From assembly GCA_023406985.1 (NCBI GenBank), contig JAEXTK010000287.1, forward strand, positions 1-11,418: 11,418 bases of DNA, written 5' to 3'. The notes beneath the pieces were generated by a model. That model was not told the origin of the DNA and searched no databases. It saw only the letters and a list, made by a program, of their open reading frames with translations. Origin of the DNA: Spirochaetota bacterium (lineage in GTDB: Bacteria; Spirochaetota; Spirochaetia; Treponematales; Breznakiellaceae). This document shows positions 5,916 through 11,418 of the stretch, piece after piece; the first letter of the stretch is position 1, and every line of letters starts with the position of its first letter. The position numbers and the translations under genes were made by a program.

Positions 5916-7300
5916 GGCGCCTCCTTGGACTCCCGGACGCGCTTCGCGTAGGCGTCCGCGTCGAATTTTCTTTTCAATCCATTCGCGTTCATATAGCGTA
6001 CCGTACCGTAAATGGGCCGTCCGGTCCATGGCCGATCGTGCTTCCCGAAACACCAGGCGATGCCGGCATAGCCGTTGGGATCGCGTCCGTCCAGGGAGTA
6101 ACGGTCGTTGAGGGCGACGGCGATCTTCCACGCGTCCTCGGGGCTGGCGGTCCAGGCCAGGAGCCGCTTGCCCCAATACATGCGCATGTAGCCGTGCATG
6201 AGGCCGGAGGTCACCATCTGGTCCTGCGCCGCGTTCCAGTAGGGGTCGGCGGTGGCCGCGTCTTCCAAGTCCTCGAAGGAATAGCGCGCCTCGCGGGGGT
6301 GGAGGGCGCCTTCGGCGAGCGTCCGCCGCGCCCAGTCGGGGAGGCAGGAGGGGGCGTCGTAATCGGACCGGTAGTGGGCCATGTTGACGGCGAGTTCCCG
6401 TCGAACCACGAGTTCCTCGATGAAGGCCCGCGCCCCCGGGTGGCGGCACTCGAGCGCGCTCCGTTCGCCGGTCGCGCGGAGGGTCCTCCGGACGAGATCG
6501 ACGGGCGAGACGTGGCCGAAGTGGAGCGCGGCGCTCATGCGGGAGCCCCCGTCCAGGTTGGGATCGTTCCGGTCCTCGGCGTAGCGTTCCAGGCGGTTCG
6601 CGAGGAAGTCCTCGAACGCTGCCGAGGCGGCCGCGTACCCGCTCGGCGCGGTCACCCGCTGGTCCGCCGCGCGTCGGGGCCGCGCGCCCGGCGGCGCGGA
6701 GCGGAGGGGCGCGAGGTCGGCGAGCTCGCCCGGAAGCTCCAGGTCGAAGGAGGTCCGGCGAATCGACCGTTCTTCGCAGCGGTCCAGGAATCCGTCCACC
6801 ATCGGAATGAGGCGCCGCCGGAGGGTGGCCGCGGACCACTCCTCTTTCGGGGAGGCGATAGCGGGGGGTACGACCACGTCGCCCTCGATCCGGACGGCGC
6901 GGCAGGGGACCGCGGCGGCCACGGCGGCGAGCCACGCGGCCTGGACGCGGAGGTACCCCGCGTCGGCGGCGACGAAGGCGGCGCGGGCCGCGAGGGAGCC
7001 GATGACGCGGCCGGGATCGCCGCGGAAGACGGCGAGGCGGACGCCCTTCCCGGCGAGCCGGCTCTTCGCCTCTTCGAGGCCCGCGATGAGGTGGCGATAG
7101 TGGATGGGGGTGGCGCCGGGGAAGTCCTCCACGAGGCAGAATGCGACGAGCAGGGGTAGGCCGAGCGCGTCGGCGCGGCCGACGGCCCATTCGAGGGCGA
7201 GATTGTGCTCGGCGCGGACGGACGCCTGCATCCAATACAAGCCGAAATCGCCCGGCCGTTCGGCGAGTCCGTTGAGCTCGCGTATCCGCTCGTTCCGCAT
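5900..7300 (-). CDS. phr: Class II CPD photolyase (deoxyribodipyrimidine photolyase)
   Basis: This 466-residue flavoenzyme uses light and reduced FAD to split UV-induced cyclobutane pyrimidine dimers. The class II signature is clear. The antenna-domain start has L-Y-W-M-Q-A-S (21-27). The FAD-binding half has E-E-L-V-V-R-R-E-L (295-303), W-N-A-A-Q (355-359), H-G-Y-M-R-M-Y-W (369-376) and N-D-R-Y-S-L-D-G-R-D-P-N-G-Y-A (398-412), all close to the known class II pattern. Trp355 and Trp376 sit where class II enzymes carry the tryptophans that pass electrons to FAD. Length is normal for the class. The ATG at 7300 opens at the conserved N-terminus; an upstream in-frame ATG (7474) would run through the divergent lipoprotein gene. 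No Shine-Dalgarno sequence precedes 7300, and the promoter boxes sit so close that the mRNA should be nearly leaderless. It is the first gene of the phr-grx-FTR operon. Confidence 0.95.
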   Translation of the reverse strand: MRNERIRELNGLAERPGDFGLYWMQASVRAEHNLALEWAVGRADALGLPLLVAFCLVEDFPGATPIHYRHLIAGLEEAKSRLAGKGVRLAVFRGDPGRVIGSLAARAAFVAADAGYLRVQAAWLAAVAAAVPCRAVRIEGDVVVPPAIASPKEEWSAATLRRRLIPMVDGFLDRCEERSIRRTSFDLELPGELADLAPLRSAPPGARPRRAADQRVTAPSGYAAASAAFEDFLANRLERYAEDRNDPNLDGGSRMSAALHFGHVSPVDLVRRTLRATGERSALECRHPGARAFIEELVVRRELAVNMAHYRSDYDAPSCLPDWARRTLAEGALHPREARYSFEDLEDAATADPYWNAAQDQMVTSGLMHGYMRMYWGKRLLAWTASPEDAWKIAVALNDRYSLDGRDPNGYAGIAWCFGKHDRPWTGRPIYGTVRYMNANGLKRKFDADAYAKRVRESKEAPCSTI

Positions 7301-7308
7301 TACCGGAA

Positions 7309-7337
7309 ATAGTACAACCCTTGTGTCGGCCGAACAA
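7309..7337 (-). promoter_or_regulatory. Promoter of the photolyase operon, nearly leaderless
   Basis: On the minus strand TTGTTC (7337-7332) precedes a 17-base spacer and TACTAT (7314-7309), a four-of-six -10 match. Transcription would begin near 7302, two bases before the ATG at 7300, and no ribosome binding site is present. The -35 half is weak, and it lies inside the right arm of the dyad at 7318-7340. Confidence 0.45.
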
Positions 7338-7340
7338 GGG
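7318..7340. repeat. Inverted repeat shared by two divergent promoters
   Basis: The arms CCCTTGT (7318-7324) and ACAAGGG (7334-7340) are perfect seven-base inverted repeats. Between them lies the self-complementary octamer TCGGCCGA (7326-7333), with one extra G at 7325. The arms contain the -35 regions of both divergent promoters, so a protein bound here could control photolyase and the lipoprotein-trmB-ligA operon together. The site could also simply be two -35 boxes in opposite orientation. It is too close to both starts to act as a terminator. Confidence 0.55.
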
Positions 7341-7349
7341 GAATATAGT
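7321..7349 (+). promoter_or_regulatory. Promoter of the lipoprotein-trmB-ligA operon, nearly leaderless
   Basis: TTGTGT (7321-7326) is followed by a 17-base spacer and TATAGT (7344-7349), a five-of-six -10 match. Predicted transcription start is near 7356, three bases before the ATG at 7359. No Shine-Dalgarno sequence fits between. Its -35 box overlaps the left arm and the centre of the dyad at 7318-7340. Confidence 0.55.
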
Positions 7350-7358
7350 GTGCGGACG

Positions 7359-8051
7359 ATGGGAAAGGTTCCTTCACGACTCGTCGCCGGCGTTTTCGTC
7401 CCGCTCGCCGTGGCCGCGCTCGCGTCCTGTTCCCAGGCGGCGCCCCGGCTCGTCGCGGTCTCCTTCAAGCTCATCTATCGCCAGTCGGGTCCCTCCTACG
7501 TCGAGCGCCTGTCCTGCTTCGCCTTCGCGGAGGACGAGGACGGGGAGGCCGACCTGGAGGAACTCCGGATCGTGAACGATCGGGCCCAGCTCTACTGGCA
7601 GCTGACCTCGCAGGATTGGGTCTCCGTGTCGAAGGCGGGGCAGACGTGGTTCGGCTCGCATACCCTCTCCATGCCGGACGGGGGGAAGATACCCCGCGGC
7701 GTCTACCGGGTCGTGCTCCTCGACAAGGGCGGCGAGCGGGACGAGCGCACCGTGTCTTTCGAGGCGCCGCTCGCGAGCGAACGGGCGTTCCCCTCGCTCT
7801 CTTTCACCGAAGGGCGGTACGTCGTCTCCTCCGCGTACCCCAAGAACCTCCTCGTGGTCTACGGCGCCTCGGGCACCGTCCTCCGCAGCGTCGAACTCTC
7901 CGCCAAGGCCGGCGCGATCGCGGACCTCTCGCTCGGCCAGACGGCGCGGTCCGCGGCGCTCTGGGCCGAGGACGAGGCCGCCTCCGTCGCCGTCCTGACG
8001 GACCCGGTTCCCCTCCCGCAGGGCCTCGACGAAGGCCGGCGCGCCCCGTAG
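7359..8051 (+). CDS. Putative lipoprotein, unknown function
   Basis: This is a 230-residue predicted lipoprotein that I do not recognise. The N-terminus has basic residues (Lys3, Arg7), a hydrophobic core and a consensus lipobox L-A-S-C with Cys24 as the lipidated residue. The rest looks like a mostly beta, Ig-like or carbohydrate-module-like domain: V-S-F-K-L-I-Y near 33-39, then alternating strands with a Y-R-V-V-L-L-D hairpin near 115, and no visible catalytic motif. The ATG at 7359 is chosen because it gives a proper signal peptide and lies just downstream of TATAGT; the frame is open further upstream, but only inside the divergent photolyase gene. It has no ribosome binding site. It is first in an operon, with trmB starting ten bases after its stop. 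Confidence 0.8.
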   Translation: MGKVPSRLVAGVFVPLAVAALASCSQAAPRLVAVSFKLIYRQSGPSYVERLSCFAFAEDEDGEADLEELRIVNDRAQLYWQLTSQDWVSVSKAGQTWFGSHTLSMPDGGKIPRGVYRVVLLDKGGERDERTVSFEAPLASERAFPSLSFTEGRYVVSSAYPKNLLVVYGASGTVLRSVELSAKAGAIADLSLGQTARSAALWAEDEAASVAVLTDPVPLPQGLDEGRRAP

Positions 8052-8061
8052 AATAGGGGTG

Positions 8062-8781
8062 ATGGAATCGAACGACCAGGACGCAGAACGCGAGAACCCC
8101 GAGAACCGCCGCATCCGGAGCTTCGTGCTCCGCGCCGGCCGCATGAGCGCGGCCCAGCGCCGATCCTACGAGACGCTCGGCGAGCGGTACATCCTCCCCT
8201 ACGAAAAGAAGCCCCTGGCCGGGGAAACGGCCTTCGGCAACGACCGGAGCCTCACGGTGGAGATCGGCTTCGGCATGGGCATCGCCACGGCGATGATCGC
8301 CGAGGCCAATCCCGATAAGAACTACCTGGGCCTGGAAGTGCACACGCCCGGCGTCGGACGCCTCCTCTGGGAGATCGAAAAGCGGGGCCTCACGAACGTC
8401 CGGATCGTGGAGCACGACGCGGTGGAGGTCCTGGAGGACATGATCGCGGACGCCTCGGTGGCCGCCTTCCATATCTTCTTCCCCGACCCCTGGCCCAAGA
8501 AACGCCACCACAAACGGCGCCTCGTGAAGCGGCCGTTCACCGACCTCCTCGCGGCCAAACTCGCCGACGGAGGATACCTGTACATGGCCACCGACTGGGC
8601 GGAATACGGCGATTGGGCCCTCGCCGAACTGTCGGCGACGGGCGGACTCAAGAACGCTTACGCCGATTTCGCCCCGCGCCAGGAATGGCGGCCCCGGACC
8701 AAGTTCGAGCGGAAGGGAGAGGCCAAGCACCACGAGGTGCGCGAACTCTATTTCACGAGGGAGGTGCGCGGTGGAGCCTGA
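8062..8781 (+). CDS. trmB: tRNA (guanine-N7-)-methyltransferase
   Basis: This 239-residue enzyme transfers a methyl group from S-adenosylmethionine to N7 of guanosine 46 in the tRNA variable loop. The SAM-binding motif V-E-I-G-F-G-M-G lies at about 66-73 and the acidic strand-end L-G-L-E at 89-92. The TrmB signature F-P-D-P-W-P-K-K-R-H-H-K-R-R spans about 140-153, followed by A-T-D-W-A-E-Y near 176-182 and a K-F-E-R-K-G segment near the C-terminus. Length is normal. The start could be the ATG at 8062 or the GTG directly before it (8059); the only Shine-Dalgarno-like stretch, AGGGG at 8055-8059, is too close to both for a firm choice. It lies ten bases after the lipoprotein and its last 11 bases overlap ligA. 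Confidence 0.95.
   Translation: MESNDQDAERENPENRRIRSFVLRAGRMSAAQRRSYETLGERYILPYEKKPLAGETAFGNDRSLTVEIGFGMGIATAMIAEANPDKNYLGLEVHTPGVGRLLWEIEKRGLTNVRIVEHDAVEVLEDMIADASVAAFHIFFPDPWPKKRHHKRRLVKRPFTDLLAAKLADGGYLYMATDWAEYGDWALAELSATGGLKNAYADFAPRQEWRPRTKFERKGEAKHHEVRELYFTREVRGGA
8757..8764 (+). promoter_or_regulatory. Ribosome binding site of ligA inside trmB
   Basis: GAGGGAGG lies six bases before the GTG at 8771, inside the end of trmB. It supports that GTG as the ligA start and indicates translation within a polycistronic message. Confidence 0.65.
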
Positions 8782-10849
8782 GACGGGACCGGGAGCGGGG
8801 CGCGTAGCCGAGCTGGAAGGCCTCATAGAGCGCTACCAGGCTTCGTACTATAACGGCGAGGCGGAGATAACCGACGCCGAATTCGACTCGCTCTGGGACG
8901 AACTCAAACGCCTCGCCCCGGAAAGCGCGCTCCTCGCCCGCGTCGGCGCCGATTCGGTGGACGGTTTCCCGAAAGCCCGCCACCTCATCCCCATGGGGAG
9001 CCAGGAAAAGGCGGCCAATCCCGAGGAATTCCGCGCCTGGGCGGCGAAGATCGCCCCGCAGGCGTACGTGGTCCAACACAAGCTCGACGGCGCGAGCCTG
9101 GAGCTCCAATACGAGGACGGCGTCCTCGTCCGCGCGGTGACCCGCGGCGACGGCTTCGTGGGGGACGAGATCACGCGGAACGCCCGCCGCATGAAGGGCG
9201 TCGTACAGCGCCTGGACCAGCCGTTCTCGGGCGGCGTGCGGGGCGAGGTCATCATGCCGCACGCGGTGTGGACCACGAAATACGCCGACAAGGCGAATTG
9301 CCGGAACGCGGCCAACGGCCTCATGCGCCGCAAGGACGGGGAGGGGGCCGAGGACCTGGAGCTCGTCTGCTACGACGCCGCGGCCACCGGAGACGACCGC
9401 TACTTCGCCGACGAACTCGCCAAGCTCGAGTGGCTCGCGAAGCGGGGCTTCCGCACCACCCCCACCGTGGTCCTTTCGTCGAGCGAGGACGTGGTCGCCT
9501 ACCGCGAGAGGGTCGCCGAGGAGCGGCCGCGCCTCGACTACGATATCGACGGCCTCGTGGTGAAGGACCGCGACAGCGACATGGCCGACCTCCGCCGCGC
9601 CCGGCCCGAGCGCCAGATAGCCTTCAAATTCGATCTGGAGGCGGCCGTCTCCGTGCTCCGCGCCGTGGAATGGAGCGAATCGGGAGCCACTTATACGCCC
9701 ATCGGCATCGTGGACCCCGTGCGCCTCGCGGGCACGACGGTCCAGCGGGCGAACCTCAACAACCCCGCCATGATCCGCGCCATGGGCCTCAAGATCGGCT
9801 CGCGCGTCGTCGTCGTGAAGCGCGGGGAGATCATCCCCAAGATCGAGCGTCTCGCCGAGGAGGGGTCGGGAGCCGACGGGGAAACCGCGCCCGCGCCCTC
9901 CGGCCCGGAGGTCCTTCGAACGGCGGCACTCCGCGCGGAGACACTCCGCGAGATCGAATTCCCCGTCGTCTGCGGCACCTGCGGTACGCCCCTGTCCGAC
10001 GCGGGCACCCGGCTCTTCTGTCCGAATCCCGCCTGCCCGAAACGGCTCCACCACCGCATCGAGAAGTGGATCGCGGTGCTCGACGTGCGGGAGTTCGGCG
10101 ACAAGCTCCTCCGGCGCCTCTACGAGTCGGGCCGCCTCGCGCGGATCGCGGACCTCTACACCCTGGAGACGGACGAGCTCGCGGAGATGGACCGCATGGG
10201 CGAGCTCTCGGCCGCGAAGGTCATCCGCCACCTCAAGACCCCGCGCGTCCTGCCGCTCGCGGCCTTCGTCGCCGGCTTCGACCTGGAGGGCGTGGGCGAG
10301 ACCATCATGGAAAAGGTGGTCGGCGCGGGCTTCGACACGCTCGAGAAACTGCGGAACGCGACGGTGGAGGAGTTCGCCGCGGTTCACGGCCTCGGGGAGA
10401 TCACCGCCCGCACCATAGCGGACGGGCTCGCGGAGACGGCGAGCGACATGGACGCCACGCTCCGGGCCGGCGTCGTCTCCATCGCCCCGCCGCCCTCGGC
10501 GGAGGAGACGCCGCTTCGCGGCCTTTCCTTCTGCTTCACCGGCGAACTCGCCTCCATGAAGCGGGGGGAGGCGGAGGCCCGCGTCAAGGCGCTCGGCGCC
10601 CTCGCGAAGAGCTCGGTCACCAAGGACCTCTCCTACCTCGTCACGAACGATCCGCAATCGGGCTCGTCCAAGAACGAGAAGGCTCGCAAACTCGGCGTGG
10701 CCATCCTGGACGAGGAAGGCTTCCTCGCGATCCTGGCGGATCCCGCTTCCGCCCGCTCCCCGAACGGAACGGGGCCCGCTCCGGAGGGAGGGGGAGCCCC
10801 CGGCTCCGGGAAAGGCCAGGGCGAACTGTTCGTCGGAGACGGCGCATGA
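8771..10849 (+). CDS. ligA: NAD+-dependent DNA ligase
   Basis: This 692-residue ligase seals nicks using NAD+ and is needed for Okazaki-fragment joining and repair. Domains in order are: NAD-binding Ia (about 12-65, Y-Y near 26-27, D-A-E-F-D at 35-39); adenylation domain with catalytic Lys104 in K-L-D-G, T-R-G-D-G (124-128), R-G-E (157-159), D-I-D-G-L-V-V-K (258-265) and F-K-F (285-287); OB fold; a four-cysteine zinc finger (Cys401, Cys404, Cys417, Cys422); helix-hairpin-helix repeats; and BRCT (about 580-655). A Gly/Pro-rich linker then leads to Q-G-E-L-F (683-687), a possible clamp-binding peptide. Several motifs differ from the usual pattern: G-S-Q-E-K for S-L-D-K, A-N-G-L-M-R-R for A-A-G-S-L-R-Q and K-R-G-E-I-I-P for R-A-G-D-V-I-P. 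The catalytic residues remain. The GTG start overlaps trmB by 11 bases, and the stop overlaps the next gene (ATGA). Confidence 0.95.
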   Translation: MEPETGPGAGRVAELEGLIERYQASYYNGEAEITDAEFDSLWDELKRLAPESALLARVGADSVDGFPKARHLIPMGSQEKAANPEEFRAWAAKIAPQAYVVQHKLDGASLELQYEDGVLVRAVTRGDGFVGDEITRNARRMKGVVQRLDQPFSGGVRGEVIMPHAVWTTKYADKANCRNAANGLMRRKDGEGAEDLELVCYDAAATGDDRYFADELAKLEWLAKRGFRTTPTVVLSSSEDVVAYRERVAEERPRLDYDIDGLVVKDRDSDMADLRRARPERQIAFKFDLEAAVSVLRAVEWSESGATYTPIGIVDPVRLAGTTVQRANLNNPAMIRAMGLKIGSRVVVVKRGEIIPKIERLAEEGSGADGETAPAPSGPEVLRTAALRAETLREIEFPVVCGTCGTPLSDAGTRLFCPNPACPKRLHHRIEKWIAVLDVREFGDKLLRRLYESGRLARIADLYTLETDELAEMDRMGELSAAKVIRHLKTPRVLPLAAFVAGFDLEGVGETIMEKVVGAGFDTLEKLRNATVEEFAAVHGLGEITARTIADGLAETASDMDATLRAGVVSIAPPPSAEETPLRGLSFCFTGELASMKRGEAEARVKALGALAKSSVTKDLSYLVTNDPQSGSSKNEKARKLGVAILDEEGFLAILADPASARSPNGTGPAPEGGGAPGSGKGQGELFVGDGA

Positions 10850-11418
10850 GGACGGGATCGCGGTCCCGCCCCGGTAGGGTACTCCGCCACCTCGTCTTCT
10901 CGGCGGCGCTCCTCGCGGTCGTACTCGTCGGGCTCCTGGCCTTCACCGTCCTGCACCGCCGCTCGGTCATCGCGCGGCTGGAGGACCGGATCGACCTCCT
11001 GAAGACCCAATTCGTGCCGCTCCGGTTCATGGTCCTTTCGCGGAGCGACGCGGCCGTTTCGGCCCGCTTCCGCTTCTACGATGCGGACGGGAACGAAATC
11101 TCCTCCTTCGAGCGATCGTGGAACGGATCGGAGCTCTCCATCGATTCCCTCGTGGTCCCGGTGGGCGCGCGCACCCTCGTTTTCCCCTCCCGCGTCTTCA
11201 CCGACCTCGTTCCGCCGCGGCGGGGCACGGAGCTGTTCGCCTACTACGACCGCGACGGGTTCCCCGCGATTTTCCAGTCCGCCGCCCTGGACAGGACGGC
11301 GCGGTCAGCCCTGACGGACCTGTTCGGACGCGTACGGTCCGCCGAGCGCGGCGACGGGGGCGGCGTCGAGGACCGCCCGGTATCCCGGGCGGATCGTCTG
11401 CTTCGGGGGGCCTTCGGA
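10846..11418 (+). CDS. Single-pass membrane protein, unknown, truncated by the window edge
   Basis: The frame opens with an ATG overlapping the ligA stop (ATGA) and stays open for 191 codons to the end of the window, so the C-terminus is missing. GGAGA six bases before the ATG is a plausible ribosome binding site. An Arg-rich N-terminus (R-T-G-S-R-S-R-P-G-R) precedes one hydrophobic helix (about 15-36). By the positive-inside rule the remainder faces the periplasm. A short coiled-coil-like helix (about 40-55, A-R-L-E-D-R-I-D-L-L-K) follows, then a beta-rich domain with R-F-R-F-Y-D-A-D-G-N near 74-83. I do not recognise the family. The overlap suggests it is translated together with ligA, but nothing in the sequence points to a DNA-related role. 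Confidence 0.75.
   Translation, partial: MRTGSRSRPGRVLRHLVFSAALLAVVLVGLLAFTVLHRRSVIARLEDRIDLLKTQFVPLRFMVLSRSDAAVSARFRFYDADGNEISSFERSWNGSELSIDSLVVPVGARTLVFPSRVFTDLVPPRRGTELFAYYDRDGFPAIFQSAALDRTARSALTDLFGRVRSAERGDGGGVEDRPVSRADRLLRGAFG

Noticed and set aside
6038..7159. A 373-codon plus-strand frame antisense to phr
   Set aside because: Shadow of the photolyase coding strand; no plausible start signals or family features.
5916..7337. A long open minus-strand frame that would give the glutaredoxin a 474-residue N-terminal extension
   Set aside because: It lies over the photolyase gene in another frame and reads as Arg/Pro-rich shadow sequence. The glutaredoxin has its own ATG at 5915 with a strong ribosome binding site.
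7301..7474. Upstream extension of photolyase to an ATG at 7474
   Set aside because: The extra 58 residues have no class II photolyase character and would overlap the divergent lipoprotein gene and its promoter.
8753..10657. A 634-codon open frame antisense to ligA
   Set aside because: The product is low-complexity and rich in Arg, Glu, His and Val, typical of antisense frames in GC-rich genes. ligA on the other strand is certain.

Overview
The window is a chromosomal stretch of a high-GC bacterium. It is gene-dense, has no mobile element, CRISPR array, tRNA or rRNA that I can see, and carries long antisense shadow frames typical of GC-rich DNA. Two lipoproteins (one with a relaxed lipobox), a divergent LigA, a class II photolyase, a ferredoxin-thioredoxin-reductase-type protein and several otherwise unplaceable membrane proteins would fit an anaerobic or microaerophilic, high-GC spirochaete. 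That placement is inference from overall character, not from a marker gene.

Layout. Positions 1-91 are an extreme G/C homopolymer tract. A lipoprotein gene (92-652, minus) has its own promoter. A two-gene minus-strand unit follows in the transcription order M28-like polytopic membrane protein (3989-1935) then dinB (1938-757), coupled by a GTGA overlap. A divergent promoter region (3990-4108) separates it from a plus-strand gene (4109-5275) for an unrecognised protein with faint GHKL-ATPase-like features. That gene converges, with a 2-bp gap, on a minus-strand operon: class II photolyase (7300-5900), glutaredoxin-like protein (5915-5613) and FTR catalytic-chain-like Fe-S protein (5604-5278). 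A second divergent promoter region (7301-7358) contains a dyad shared by both promoters. From it a plus-strand operon runs to the window end: lipoprotein (7359-8051), trmB (8062-8781), ligA (8771-10849) and a truncated single-pass membrane protein (10846 onward).

How the genes work together. Genome maintenance is the main theme: photoreversal of UV lesions, translesion synthesis (DinB) and nick sealing (LigA). DinB and LigA each end with a Q-x-E-L-F motif that looks like a sliding-clamp-binding peptide. The phr-grx-ftrC operon joins a flavin-dependent repair enzyme to a predicted ferredoxin-to-thiol relay. Three transcription units (M28-like gene, phr, 7359 lipoprotein) have promoter-like boxes so close to the start codon that the mRNAs would be leaderless or nearly so, and all three lack a Shine-Dalgarno sequence. 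Genes inside operons, and the two units with a real leader, mostly do have one. The most interesting items are this promoter architecture, the phr-grx-ftrC redox operon, the apparently metal-ligand-less M28-like membrane protein, and the paired clamp motifs. I did not find an obvious new defence or mobile system.
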